Below are positions 13,161-24,500 of a stretch of DNA of 64,000 nt, piece by piece (within the stretch, counting starts at the first letter, position 1; every line of letters starts with the position of its first letter). The stretch comes from Paragyromitra xinjiangensis (Eukaryota; Ascomycota; Pezizomycetes; Pezizales; Discinaceae): positions 186,001-250,000 of the forward strand of contig JBCAMK010000007.1 in assembly GCA_038503065.1 (NCBI GenBank), given 5' to 3'. The notes below the pieces were generated by a model. The model was not told the DNA's origin. It saw only the letters and a list, made by a program, of their open reading frames with translations, and did not search any database. Both the position numbers and the translations under genes were made by a program.

Positions 13161-13295
13161 CCATTCACATGATATCACTCGTACGTGCGGAATAGGGTAG
13201 AAATCAATTAGGATTACTATTACTAAAGACTAAGAAATATCGGATATAGATAATCCTTCGCAGCCTCGCACGAAACAACAGATAAACAAAGACAA

Positions 13296-13560
13296 AGGAA
13301 AAGATGCAGTATATCCTACGAGGCTCCCACGACCAACCAACAAACGCTCAAAAGACAAACGGAAAGAAAGATGCTCTGTATCCCATGCGATCACCTCCTC
13401 CCACTAACCAACGAAAAGACCTAAATCAGACAAAGGGAAAGATGTTGTGTATCCTACGCGATTCCTCCTATCAAACCAACAAAAAGACCTAAAGCAGACA
13501 AAGGGAAAGATGCTGTGTATCCTACGCGTTCCCTACCACTAACCAACGACAAGACGAAAG
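13296..13560. repeat. Imperfect tandem repeat, about 65-70 bp unit
   Basis: Four imperfect units are each marked by GGGAAAGATGCTGTGTATCC-like words (near 13296, 13361, 13434 and 13501) followed by TACGCG and a CCAACAAA stretch. They lie just inside the left subterminal block of E1, downstream of the minus-strand DUF6532-like gene. Confidence 0.6.
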
Positions 13561-13626
13561 GAAAGGCGACGCATATCCAGTCAAAAATAAACGATGCTCC
13601 ACACCCCTCAACACCCCCCTAAATCC

Positions 13627-15626
13627 TTACTGATCAATATCTCTTTCCCGTTCGAAGCTTGCGACAACCCCTGCAAGGTCTACCTGCATCTCATCAGTGT
13701 CCGGAGGGTGGGTTTCCATTGAGTCAGTCGGAAGATGCTTATCGGCCGTACGCAGAGGAGGTCGGCTATCCACCTCAGTCTCAATCTCGCTTTCTTCCTG
13801 CACGAAAAGTTCAGGTATTTTAACAGGCGCCTGCTGCTTCTGTATCCTCAGGATGAGGTGACTCCGAGCCTCTTCGCCTGCTTTTTGCTCGAGCAGCCTG
13901 ATACGATTCGGTCTCCATCTCACGCCTCCGCTTGCGGGACTCCAACTCACCCATAAGATCCTCCTCATCGTCGTCGCTCCAAGGAGTAGCTGACTCATCC
14001 ATAGACGACTTAGCCGTACGGGCAAGCTTCCTCTCTATCTCATGACGAATTGCTCGTAAGATCTCTACCTCCCATTCGGGGGTGCTCAATGCTCGCTCCT
14101 GCCACATCCTACAGTGCCTGAGCCAGATCGCTATAAAGGATGTCAGTCTTCCTGCTAAAGGGGATATAGGGCTGAGGATATACAGTGACAGTTCCGCCTA
14201 TTGAAGTCCTCAGGCTCCAGATACATGCCGGTAGTCCATGCCTTCAGGGCATAGCGAATCGCTGTTGTGATGAAGCAAATAAATTCCTTATTGATCGAGG
14301 AGAGGAATGAGGAATCAAGGCGTCCCCTCATCCTCTTCCCCTTAAAGTACTTCTGGAATATAAGCTCGACAATGGCGTCGTTCAAGAAGCGATTACTCAA
14401 ATCCTAGAAGGATAATCAGCCTCCTATCAGTTCAGTCTGCTGGCCGTGACATACCCCCATGGTGGAACCTAGGCACAAGAACCTGTCCTGGAATAGCAAA
14501 TATTCTACTTTGATTCGTATACCTTCAGGATTAAGCTCATCCATCTCATGAGCTGCACGATGGTCTGCTTCTGCGCAAACAAGGTGGGAGCGGACCCGTG
14601 AATGCTGCTGGCTGATCTATATCTTATGTAAGGATATACAGTATCGAGAGGGCATACACTATCCTTCAGGGAAAGGGTCAATTACCTGGAGGAGGTTTTC
14701 TTTCGTCAGCTCTAAGCTCTCTAAGGCAAGCAATGTTGAGAAGCGGTGGGCAGCATCCTCAGCCCGCAGCTCTTGTGGGTGGGAAACTAATACCTGACGG
14801 GTACACTGAACCTCTAGAGGGCTCTGTCTATCCATATCTTGTGATGCTTTAGCCCAGGCATCCTGTATCCACGTGAGCAAATTGCCAGGAGCAGGCAATG
14901 GCTCAGAAAACAACGTCTTATTGAAAATATATTCCTGCGATGCGTGAACTAGGGCGCGAACTGGGCTCTTTAGTAAATATATGCTTCTGCTACCTCGTCT
15001 GTGGAGGTCAAGCCCTTCTTGCAGATGCTCTGTATCACACACGGGGGATGAGGAACGTCCACTGCTGCTGCTGCTGCTGCTGCTGTGGCCTTCGTCAGAA
15101 GTAGAGCTCGGCGAATTTGTAGGCGTTTTAGGAGGGCGTCCTGGCCTATTTCGCCGTGCTGTTGTCCGCTCTAAAGGTTCAGGGACACGCTGTATCACAC
15201 CATTAGAAACGATTCACAATATCTTAGGATTCACAATATCCCAAGGGACCATACCAAACGGGCTTGCCCTCGATGAATAGTATTGCGAGCCATTTCAGTG
15301 GCAGCAGCCTGTATTTTAGTTTGGGGCTGCCGTCTCGCTGCTAGGTTCTGGCTCAAGGGGGGAGGTAGCTCATCCTCGTAGAAGTCTTCATCAGCTGAAT
15401 CCTCTTCATCTTGATCCTCCTCCTCCTCCTCTTCTTCTTCCTCCTCCTCCTGCTCCTCCAATCCTCTTCCCCTATCACGTCTTACACCATAATTGAGAGG
15501 CTCGGCATCCTGATTCTCGCTGTGAGCGCCAGCAGGGCGTCTTCTTCTTCCTGCGGGAGGAGCTAGTGGGGGGCGAGGGGGTGGTGGCATCCGTTTGCCT
15601 GCTTCGATGCTTCTTCTGGCCATCAT
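13627..15626 (-). CDS. E1 accessory gene with DUF6532-like domain
   Basis: Start at 15626 (MMARRSIEAGK). The first part is Pro/Arg-rich with a Glu/Asp run, then an intron (15190-15254) leads in phase to RVPEPLERTTARRNRPGRPPK. A second intron (14404-14685) joins LLQ to DLSNRFLNDAIVELIF. The segment from about NLLTWIQDAW through IRYALKAWTTGMYLEPEDFN has the helical pattern and the closing 'ATAI.YAL..W.TG' signature I associate with DUF6532, a fungal domain of unknown function. The last exon has an acidic, charged tail ending at 13627; its exact acceptor is unresolved. E2 carries a gene of the same type, so this is a candidate conserved Plavaka accessory. The assignment is from memory of the family pattern. 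Confidence 0.5.
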
Positions 15627-16091
15627 AACTGATATTTTGGAGTTAAAGGGTAGGTAGGAGACACGGAATCGTATGAAGTAGGGGGATGCTGCGGAGAAGA
15701 GGGTGTGCTGCGGAGAAAGGGGAGTGCTATGGAGCAGCGAGATTCTCTGGAGGACTGGCTGAAGGAGGCGATTATAAGAAGAGAGGTCTGAACTAAGACA
15801 TACGATTGAATTAACCCTAACCCTGCCATAATTTGACTGACACAACGCTTCGACCTCCAAAAAAATAAATAAATAATACACAGATAACAAGTCTCAAAGG
15901 AAGCCCAATATCCTCCATAAGCGCCAAAAATAAACGAATAGTACACGGATAGCAAATCTCCAGGATGCCGAGCATCCTAACGGTATCCTCCATAAGCCCC
16001 CAAACGCCAATTCCCCTACCAAAGTAAAATCCTGCCAAATATTAGTAAATGTTGACTGAATTGTGGTATCTAGATGGGACTATACCAATCC

Positions 16092-17444
16092 TTATTTGCT
16101 CGAAGAGCCACCAGCATTATCCTCCTGCAGCATCAAATCCCTAGCTCTAGCATCCGCATCCGCATCCTCCGCATCCGCATCCGCATCCGCATCCGCATCC
16201 GCATCCTCCTCATTCTCTTCCTCCACAAAGCCCGGGCCCTCCTGCATTCCTTGCTCGACAACTAGACGAGTCAGAACTTTGAGCAGCAATTCCGCGGTAA
16301 GATAAGGACCTTCTATTTCATTTGGTGGCGTGTCTGTGTCCTCGCCAGGCGGCCGACGAAGGATGACTAGCATCCTCAAAGCAGCTAGGCCCCGTGTTTG
16401 ACCCAGCCAGCCAGCAACATCCTCATCGTCAGCCAAAATAACGCTAGCCGGACTCTCTGTACTAGAATCATCCGTGGCATCCTCAAGGGCTCCAAGGATC
16501 CTCCGTGATGCGGGTCTTAGGCAAACGTCGCTATCACTCGCAAGCCCCCCCCAAAAGTAGGAGCCCCGATGACTCCGACCCAATGACCTACTACGCTTAG
16601 ATCGCCTTCCCATTCATAGGCAGGATCGATCTTGGGGTCTCTATGCCAGTTATCAGGATCACATATGATCACTCGAACTGCTCTCTCCTCAAATGTGGCC
16701 GCAGCTCCTAGTAAACGATAGTATGCGTCCATCAATGAATCAATCTATCAAACGAATGGGAATCAGGAATCAAAGCTAACTTTTTACAGCCGCTGTCAAT
16801 GCTTTTGCCTTTGGGATCATTCACAGTCCCAAAAGCTACTTCTTGAGCCTAGTATCGCTTCTTGCACTTGATGCACGCAATCCCTGAGATACTGCTGATC
16901 GCTCGCTCTAGCTGCTCTTCTTCCTTCGAATGCAGTTCACGGAATAGGGCAAAGGAGTCATGCCTTTTAGCCCATCTCACCAAACGAGCCCATGCTTCGG
17001 CACTGGGATTAGCGGTGCCTCGGATGCGATACATCCTCATATAGGACACAATATCACTCCTAAAAACAGTATAATGATGTGCGTTACCGTCCCCAAAGCC
17101 AAGCAATGGCTTATATTGCGCTGCGTTTAGATAAAGCTTCTTCTTCGGAGTTTCTGGACCTTTACCCTTATCAGGAGCCGCCATATCAGTAGTTGGAGTA
17201 GGAGCTGAGTATCCTTCGGAGGTATAAGCGCGTGGGAGAGAAAAAGACGCTTGCCTGGATTTTGATGGAAGTCTAGCCTCCGAGTAGGGGTAGTTGGTGC
17301 AAGAGAGGCAGGGGTATCGATAGCTGGAGTTACTTGGATCGCGAGTAAGTTTTCTGCGTTTCGTACTTCTGATGGATTCGCTGTATCTTCCGCGGGATTT
17401 GTAATAGCACTTGGTTCTGGTTCTGAGCTCGATTTATGGGGCAT
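16092..17444 (-). pseudogene. E1 accessory gene, unknown family, broken
   Basis: Start Met at 17442-17444 (MPHKSSSEPEPS). A low-complexity N-terminus is followed, after a frame change near 17190, by a compact domain with LYLNAAQYKPLLGFGDGNA, YTVFRSDIVSYMRMYRIRG and WARLVRWAKRHDSF. An in-frame TAG at 16849-16851 interrupts CIKCKKRY, after which the same frame stays coding-like (AQEVAFGTVNDPKGKSIDSG). Further pieces include LLGAAATFEERAVRVIICDPDNW and an acidic tail made from a GCATCC hexamer run (DADADA, about 16147-16206). At least one frameshift and one nonsense codon make it a pseudogene. No family recognised. It is transcribed divergently from the E1 transposase. Confidence 0.5.
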
Positions 17445-18155
17445 TCACCGACTATTTATATTAGCCTCGAAGTATCAAGTTACCCCGCTCTAGGCTCAAG
17501 TTTCTTTACCGTCCACTGCGGAGCGGAGGCTCCTCTGAACTTACTACCGTTTTGAAGATATTGGGCATCTTGAAACTGAAGATATTGGGCATCTTGAAAC
17601 AGTGGGATCGAGTTGAAAGGATATATAGTATCGTGAGCGTAGGGAGCTTGGAGAGAAGGTTGAAGAGGTTGGGGGAGAGCGAGGAGGGAGGCTGAAGGCT
17701 GAAGCGGAGGAGAAGCAGGATTTGTTTGCTCTGGCAGTGCCTATGAGGTCATATGTGAGATATCGATAGGCTCGTGCGCAGGTCAACCCTAACCCAGTGC
17801 CGAGTCGCCAAGCCTGCTCTCGCTTATGGATGCACATGCACCTTTGGGTTTAGCCTACTCATAATTTCAACCTCATGTCAATAAGCTGCCCCTAAACACG
17901 ACTCGGAAGGAGCATCAACACCTCACGAGCAATAGCATCCTACCTTAGCGAGCACCAGCATTCTATCTCTTCTTAGCAGTATCAGTATCCTACTTCCTCC
18001 GCCATCGGTATCTCCCTTCCTCCACCAGTGTGATTTCTAGCGATCGCAGAAGTCAATCAAATAGCAGCATCCTGAGCCTTACATCAAAACAAGCCTCAAT
18101 ATCCTACCCCTAGCATCTTACCACGCGACTGATACACGCAATCCTTCAACTATAA
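17445..18155. promoter_or_regulatory. E1 divergent promoter region
   Basis: About 710 bp between the minus-strand accessory gene and the plus-strand transposase. It is studded with GCATCCT, GTATCCT and ATATCCT words (for example near 17935, 17985, 18067 and 18092), the same word that recurs through E1. TATAAATGG overlaps the proposed transposase start at 18156. There is one AACCCTAACCC at about 17785, too short to be telomeric. Confidence 0.4.
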
Positions 18156-21100
18156 ATGGAGGATTCAAGAACTCGTTGCTCCTTGTGTCGCCGTACCTAC
18201 AGCTCAGTGGGTTCTTTTGAGAAACATATAATGCTTTATCCACCCCAACCAAGCCTCCCGACATCCAGGGCATGGAGGCTCTCAATCCGAAGAGGATGGT
18301 GAAGGTAGGAGCACTGAAGGTGATCCATGGCGCAGACAGAACCCAGATAGCGACTGGGAAGATATTTGTTCCAGTAAGAGGTGGATCCTCTGATGGAAGC
18401 ACCGAGTAGCAGCGAGGACGATGACGAGGATCCATCACCATCCGATGCAGAGGATCCGTCGCCATCCGAGGCAGAGGGAGTGGAAGTGGGTATGAAGAGC
18501 TTGCGGCAGTCTGGCTCTAGGGTCATTCAATTTGCCAGCGCAGCATGCTCGTTGGGGGATGTGGAGGACCATCGGAGGTTGTCGAATTCCTTCTCTCAAA
18601 CCCTTATACTCCATTTGAGACCTCTTTTGACTTTAAGCTCGCTCGATGGATGCTAGAAAGCGGGATAGCTAAGACCGTATCAACGAGTATTTTAATCAGC
18701 AGCTTTGCACGCCTGCAGCAGACGCTCCTACAGCAGGATTTAGATCTGCCCATACGATCGCAGACTCCTTGACAGGATTGATCCGGAATTAGGTCAGATC
18801 CAGTGGCAACGAGGGACTTGCGAAGTCATGGAAGGGACAAAAAGAGGGTGGCATCCTATTACTTCAGATCAGTATTGGCTTGTATCCAATATTTGCTTGT
18901 GCAACCTGCATATGCAAAGGATGTGGTCTATCGCCCGGTTCGAGAATACAACGCTGGAGGAGAGAATGTACTCGGAGCTGCATACAGCAGACTGGTGGTG
19001 GCAAGTACAGGTTAGCTGCATCCCGCATCAGGATATCTATCATCCTTCTAATCTCATGGCTAGGGACTTGCCTGACGGGGCTACAGTAATTCCAGTTATT
19101 TGCGCGTCGGATGGCACACATCTTACCAATTTTTCGGGCGATAAGAAGGCTTGGCCAGTCTACCTGACGATAGGCAACATCCTCTCCGAGGTTCGAAACA
19201 AGCCAACGAATATGGCTATAATCCTCGTCGACGCTCCCTATCCCCCCCAAATTTACTGGAGGCAGTTTGGCGGATAGACTCCGTCGAGAAGCCAATAGAG
19301 ATCCTTTATGAGGTATTGGACATCCTTTTCAAGGATATAAAAGAGGCTGGGCTGGCCGGAGTCAGATTGGCGTGTGGAGATGCTCAATATCGAATGTCTT
19401 TACCCAATCCTTTGTGCTTGGATTGCTGACCACGCCGAGCACATCCAACTCCACAACCTACAGCAAAATGCGTGCCCAAAGTGCGAGGTCAGGCCGGATC
19501 AGGCTTGGAGACCTAGTCAACAGCCCGAAGCGAAACGACAGAAAGTATCGGAAGTGGCTCAATCCTTTGTGGATACTGACAATCCTCGAAGTTGGAGTAT
19601 CTTGCTGAACGAGGCTGAAAGCGCCATTCAACGTCTTTTGGGGGATGCCACACCTCCTCGCGCTGGGGACCTTCACAAGCCAGACCTCCTACATAATATA
19701 TATCTCGGTATATTGAAGCATTTGATGGAGTGGATAGAGGGCTTCTCGAGAAGCACAAGAGGCAGCAAGCATTTGATGAAGTTTGGATGTCGATACCCCT
19801 TCCCAGGCCTGACTAGGCCAACAAAAGCCTATCGAGAGGTTTCCCAGTGGCAGGGCAAGGAGATGCGCAACCTCGGTCGTATCCTTCTCGGAGCGTTTGC
19901 TGTTGCTCTCCTCAATCCGTCGTCGGATGAGGTATATCCTTTTAGACGAGCGATTCTCTGTGTCCGAAGATTATCGATTTCCACCTTATGGCGCAGTATC
20001 GCAGCCATACACCTGAAACCTTGCAATATATGGACCAATATCTCGCCGACTTCCATAAGCACAAAGATATCTTCTCGAATTCAGAGCCTCGAAGAAGGCA
20101 GGCGCGAAGGCACGAGCAAAGTCAAGCGCTTGAAGCTATCTCAGGATGCCCGCCTCCTCCGAGTCATACAGGATCAAGGAAAAGGCGACTGCAGGATGCA
20201 GATAGGCTTGAGAGGAGGTGAGCTACTCGTTGAAACGCAGTCGGAAGAGAGTCACTTCAACTTTCCCAAAATGCACCTCTTAACGCACTTCCGTGAGCAT
20301 GTTGAGCGGTATGGAGGAATCCCCATGTTCTCTACCGAGGCAGGGGAGACAGCACATCGGCAACAGATCAAGGAAGGATATCGAGCATCCAATAAAAACG
20401 ACTCCACAAAGCAGATCCTGCGCTATTATGCACGTCGACACGCATTTGGTATGCGTATATTGAACCTCCGAGCTTTCTAAGGATACCGAGCCTCTCAATT
20501 ATGAGCTGCAGGATATCCTCAAACCCAGGCGGTCAGAAGTTCAACACACAGGAGATAGAGCATCTCTTCGGCGATTGTGTGGCCGACAACCAAGGATCTG
20601 GACTCTCTATGATATCATCCGCCAAATCAACGTGCCGGACCTGCCGGAGCGAATACTATACTACAGCAGTCAGAATCTAAACGACGAACGCCGGCTCCGG
20701 AGGATACAGAGGCTCTTCTTACGTACCCAGCTGAGCTATTCTCACAACTTAGAGTCCCTGTGCCTAAGTTTCAGCATCCTGACGAGTTTGAGCTTCAGCG
20801 AGTGAGAGGTACAGGAGGGCGAGTCTTTAGGGTCAGGTTCCACTAACGATTGGGTGTGGGTCCAGGTGGGAGATGAGAGCCAGTTTGGCGCACTCCGAGG
20901 TCGCCTTCCGGCCAAAGTGCTTTGCCTGTTTAAGATTCGGGATCCTCATATTCTGTATACGCATCGCCTTATCCTCGTGAGGATGCTGCGAGCCTATCCA
21001 GGCGGAGGTCAGATTACAGATATCCATGGGATGGTGAGAGTATCTACTAGGAAAGCAGATGATCTATTCGTTGTGGGGATAAAGAACATCATGGGAGCAG

Positions 21101-21224
21101 CACATCTCATTCCAGAGCAGCCGGAGCTCTTGGAGGCTAATACTAGATGGCTCGTCAACAACCGGATCAGCCTCGCAACGTTTAATGAGATCTATGCTGG
21201 AGAATTAAGATACTGGGCATCCTA
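18156..21224 (+). pseudogene. Plavaka-type transposase of E1, frameshifted
   Basis: The start at 18156 (MEDSRTRCSLCRRTYSSVGSFEKH) gives the N-terminal zinc-finger-like C-x2-C...H motif of Plavaka transposases. An acidic Ser/Asp linker follows, then TPFETSFDFKLARWML, the conserved ELHTADWWWQVQ, CASDGTHLTNFSGDKKAWPVYLTIGN, AWIADHAEHIQ with CPKC, PDLLHNIYLGILKHLMEW, AYREVSQWQGKEMRN and FSTEAGETAHRQQIKEGYRASNK. The C-terminus (AAHLIPEQ...WLVNNRISL) matches the E2 copy. Frame changes occur near 18300, in a C7 run at about 19245, at about 19395, and twice around 19980-20160; a further gap follows 20480. The order of motifs equals that of E2. This family cuts and pastes DNA in the nucleus; this copy should be non-autonomous. 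Confidence 0.8.
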
Positions 21225-21299
21225 GCGACATGAGAGGGATGAGGACTACCGAATCATCAACCTGAGTAGGTTGGAGATATCATAGCTATTTTAAGGTTA

Positions 21300-21940
21300 T
21301 GGAGTATGTTTTGAAGGCTCGGGAGGGATGGCCAATATCCTCGTGGCGGGGTGGAAGTCAGGAGCGAGAGGTACATGGAGTATGTACTGGAGGCTTTGGA
21401 GGGATAGAAAGTGAGCGTAGGATAGCCAATATCCTCGTGGCGGGGTGGAAGTCAGGAGCGAGAGGTACATGGAGTATGTACTGGAGGCTTTGGAGGGATA
21501 GAAAGTGAGCGTAGGATAGCCAATATCCTCGTGGCGGGGTGGAAGTCAGGAGTGAGAAGTACTGGAGGCACGGAAGTGAGTGTAGGATAGCTAATATCGT
21601 CGCTGCGGGTGGATATGAAGTATGTACTGGAGGCACGGAAGTGAGTGTAGGATAGCCAATATCATTGCGGCAGGTGGATATGAAGTATGTACTGGAGGCA
21701 CGGAAGTGAGTGTAGGATAGCCAATATCATTGCGGCGGGAGAGAAGTCGAAGGCTTGTAGGAAGTCAATCTATAAGGGATACAGATATGTTATAAAGGAT
21801 TTGGAGAGAATAGAAAGTAGGCAGAGGATCGAAGCTGGAGGGCTTGTAGGCAGTCAATTTATAGAGGATACGGGGTATGCTATAGAAGATTCGAAGACAA
21901 TAGAAAGTAGGCGAAGGATGATCAGTATCCTGCAAGGACT
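21300..21940. repeat. E1 tandem repeat, about 94-bp unit
   Basis: Units share GCCAATATCCTCGTGGCGGG, then GGAAGTCAGGAGCGAGAGG and GGAGTATGTACTGGAGGC. Copies start near 21331, 21425 and 21519, and degenerate shorter copies continue to about 21940. The array lies between the transposase stop and the right subterminal palindromes of E1. Short open frames here follow from the repeat. Confidence 0.75.
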
Positions 21941-22039
21941 CTGAGGGGTCGAATAAATAGGACCAATAAAGATCCATTTACCACATCTAGAGCTGCAATT
22001 AGTAAGCGCACTTACCCCAATCATTCAGTGATGATTAGC

Positions 22040-22255
22040 ATTATCCTCCCGGGGATAGGCAGAGAATGAAGGGCGCTCCAGGAGCGAATAGTTGGCAAAG
22101 AGGGACGGCAAGCTCCTCCACGAGGAAACATCGAGTCGGGGAGTGGCAAAATCCTCCAGGAGGATTGCTGCTATCCTCCATAGCGCCTGGAGGTTAGGAA
22201 GGTCAGGGAGAAAATGTGCTCCCGGGGAGACACAGCTAATCTCCAGGAGCGGTAA
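22040..22255. repeat. E1 right subterminal palindromes
   Basis: Contains CTCCCGGGGA, CTCCAGGAGC, GCTCCTCCACGAGG and the perfect odd-centred palindrome AATCCTCC-A-GGAGGATT (about 22149-22165), ending with CTCCAGGAGCGG beside the inverted terminus. It mirrors the left subterminal block of E1. Confidence 0.7.
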
Positions 22256-22269
22256 TTATTTTTGCTGAT

Positions 22270-23252
22270 GCACTGTAGGTCCGGGGGAGACGCGAAGGTT
22301 ATATTCACGCATATCCTCTTCTCTAGGCCTATCACGGAACTCAATTCCACCTACAGGGTTTTTTTTCCATTTCTCCCTTGAACTAACCATGGACTTCCAA
22401 TGTGCGTCCGTTGCAGCAGTCTCCTTCACACCGTTTGCGAGATACGCTTGCATCTCCACCATTGAGGGCTGGGCTCCGTGGCGGCTCTTAGGCCCCAATA
22501 CACGCTGCTCCATTTCCTCATCCGATGGCACAACGCATGGACGAGCCGCACGGGGAAGTTGGGGTAGGAGCGAAGCACGAGAGGGAATAGGAGGCGGGGC
22601 GAAAGATGGAGGACGAACAGGTGTGTTCGAACTGGTTGGCGGAGGAGGACTCGGGCTTCGGATGCCATTCCGAGAAGCCGGAGTCGATGGAGTGACATCT
22701 ATATTAGGTGTTAGCTCTACTCTGAATCTTGGAAAGTTTTCATTCACCGTCTGCTAGCCCAGCAACCTTCTTTCTCCCACAGTACTTCCCATGAGTTGGG
22801 GGTCTCCCTTTCTTCACCACCCCCCCATTAGCTCCGATGGTGGCATTGCGTTCCCGGTTCTTGTTGCGGCGTCTGTTGTGAGTCAACGATAAAATCACCG
22901 CCAAAGCAACGCTCTCGGAATAGTTCCACTCGCACAGGGCACTCTGGACTTTCTGCACCAGCACCATACGCGTGGAACGATTCTTGACCGAGCTCCAAGA
23001 CATTCCAACCTTAAATGGGTGAGGGGGTAACGCCAATGCCTTACGAGCAATACGCCGCCGACGGATATACTCGGCCCTCTCCGCCTTGTCCTTGTAGGAA
23101 GAAAACCCCATCTGTTTCCATACAGGCCTCCGATCAGACGTCTCTAGTAGCAGCTCCACTTTCTCTGGGTCTACCTTCCTCTCGTGGAGCGAGGTTTCGT
23201 CAAGCCCTTTGGTATCCCCAAAGGTGAGCAGTGCTACTTGAGAGAAACTTCG
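22270..23252 (-). CDS. E3 accessory gene, N-terminal part, split by E1
   Basis: Minus-strand coding stretch in two frames. The upstream part (open from about 23252, including DTKGLDETSLHERKVDPEKV and WKQMGFSSYKDKAERAEYIRRRR) is basic and helical. It changes frame near 22747 to NENFPRFRVELTPNIDVTP, a Pro/Ser-rich linker and WKKNPVGGIEFRDRPREED. The frame then enters E1, where a stop follows three codons inside the terminus. Joining it to the segment ending at 12608 restores the frame. The frame change at 22747 could be an indel or an unrecognised intron; the start codon is uncertain. No family recognised. Opposite orientation to Tnp2 and location inside E3 suggest the second protein of a two-gene CACTA element. 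Confidence 0.5.
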
Positions 23253-23576
23253 CTACAATAATAATACAATGTTTTCCACAGGCCTCTCGTGAGGTAAGAA
23301 TCGAAGTGATTCTGGGGTGCGACAGCGACAGCGACGATGATGTTTCTGAGGTAGAAACAGAGATGGTATTTCTATAACAGTACGGTAGAAGTAAAGTAAG
23401 AGACGTTGCTTAAGGAAAGAAAGAAAAGAACAATCACAACCGCGGAAATCCATCGCTTATATACCCAATCTTCCCCTTTCCATGACTCATCCATTCGAGG
23501 CAACCCAACCGAATCACAAGGAAACACAACGAAATAATACAATAACTAATCCTTAACACCGCACATGTATTTGACC

Positions 23577-23963
23577 CTATCCATGAAACTTCCTCTGGGA
23601 CTGATCGCTGTCCTCAGGCTCATCCTCATCGTCACCCATATCTGTGTTTTGGGATGTGAAAGATTCGGAAACCTGGGCAAGAACATGATGCCGAGAGGTG
23701 GCCAAGGGGGTGGGCAAGAGGGCTGGGTCAACCATCGACTCTGGGATGGGAGCCTTACGACCTTCCCCCAAAGTGTGTGGGCCAGGGGTTGAACTCCATT
23801 GTGCCAACAGTTGGCACGAGAGGTTACCGAGAGGAAGGGTTGGGGCAGAAGGAGGAGGAATTGAGAATGCTGCCTGTGCCTGTTGAGCTTGTTTTTGGCT
23901 GCTAGACCATTGCTCAAAAAGCATGAATTGCTCGGGCATTAGGCACGACAGGAAGTCCGACAT
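23577..23963 (-). CDS. E3 small acidic/Gln-rich hypothetical protein
   Basis: The Met at 23961-23963 begins MSDFLSCLMPEQFMLFEQWS. About 128 residues with a Gln/Ala stretch (SSQKQAQQAQAA), a Pro/Ser-rich centre and an acidic end (MGDDEDEPEDSDQSQ), ending at a stop at 23577-23579. It might be the first exon of the downstream minus-strand gene, but I could not find convincing splice sites. No domain recognised. It is the first frame upstream of the divergent promoter shared with Tnp2. Confidence 0.4.
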   Translation of the reverse strand: MSDFLSCLMPEQFMLFEQWSSSQKQAQQAQAAFSIPPPSAPTLPLGNLSCQLLAQWSSTPGPHTLGEGRKAPIPESMVDPALLPTPLATSRHHVLAQVSESFTSQNTDMGDDEDEPEDSDQSQRKFHG

Positions 23964-24329
23964 GATTAATTCTACAACACACACACATAAGCACCCAAGC
24001 AGAAACGATAGTGAGTTAAAGACATACTAGTGGGGGAAATGAGGAGGGAATTTTGGCGAGATGAAAAAAAGGGGCTGAGGAGATGATGCAAGAGTATGAG
24101 CAGCAGATGAACTTTTGAGAAGATGAAGACGAAGATGGGATAATTGAGATGGAGGAGGTGATTGATGGACACAAAGTGTTTGGAGGGTGGGTGGAGGTTA
24201 TGGGGAGAACGCGATTCTTGCCAAGGCCAACCCGTCATCACGTGAGGGATCTCAGACCCCATAAACCCAAACTGGCTCAGACCTCTAGATAAATCAAACA
24301 ACAACAACGCCCAGCCCCACTATCCTAAG
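23964..24329. promoter_or_regulatory. E3 divergent promoter region
   Basis: About 366 bp between the minus-strand Met at 23963 and the proposed Tnp2 ATG at 24330. No clear TATA box or repeated motif was seen. The head-to-head arrangement parallels that of E1. Confidence 0.35.
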
Positions 24330-24359
24330 ATGCAGAGACTACAACCCAAATGGTACAAC
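24330..24359 (+). CDS. E3 Tnp2 first codons, cut off by E2
   Basis: An ATG at 24330 opens MQRLQPKWYN, reaching the left end of E2 at 24360. On the other side of E2 the Tnp2 frame resumes with KWAKGEERECRC at 41302. The junction is in frame (W-Y-K-W if a CAAG target is assumed). The flanking tetramers are CAAC (24356-24359) and GAAG (41301-41304), so the target duplication is not exact. That these are the Tnp2 first codons is inference from frame and position; the segment is too short for an independent homology claim. Confidence 0.4.
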
Positions 24360-24375
24360 ATCAGCAAAAAATATA

Positions 24376-24500
24376 TGTCCCTGAGACTCACTACAGTATC
24401 CTAGGGAGTCCCATCTACTCCCGCGATCCCCCGGCGACCCCGGTTGTCCCAGGGACCCTCCGCAGTCTACCCAGACCGTCCCTGGTTCCTCGGCGCACGA
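24376..24500. repeat. E2 left subterminal repeats
   Basis: GTCCCTGAG, CTAGGGAGTCCC, CCCCGGTTGTCCCAGGGACC and CCGTCCCTGG occur within about 120 bp of the left end. The core is the odd-centred palindrome GTCCC-A-GGGAC. Confidence 0.65.

Larger units (their letters stand above)
12613..22269. mobile_element. E1: Plavaka-type DNA transposon (9.66 kb)
   Basis: The left end starts ATCAGCAAAAACAATT at 12613 and the right end is its inverse (AATTATTTTTGCTGAT) ending at 22269. GCAC at 12609-12612 and again at 22270-22273 is a 4-bp direct repeat, read as target-site duplication. It lies inside the E3 minus-strand accessory gene, and removal with one GCAC copy restores that frame. Contents: Plavaka transposase remnant (+, 18.16-21.22 kb) and divergent minus-strand genes (17.44-16.09 and 15.63-13.63 kb). 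Both ends carry CTCC-N-GGAG palindromes. Several frameshifts in its genes indicate an inactive copy. Confidence 0.85.

Noticed and set aside
15814..15826. AACCCTAACCCTG as telomeric sequence
   Set aside because: Only about two TTAGGG-type units, inside an E1 intergenic region; another short copy lies at about 17785. Chance or minor interstitial words are sufficient.
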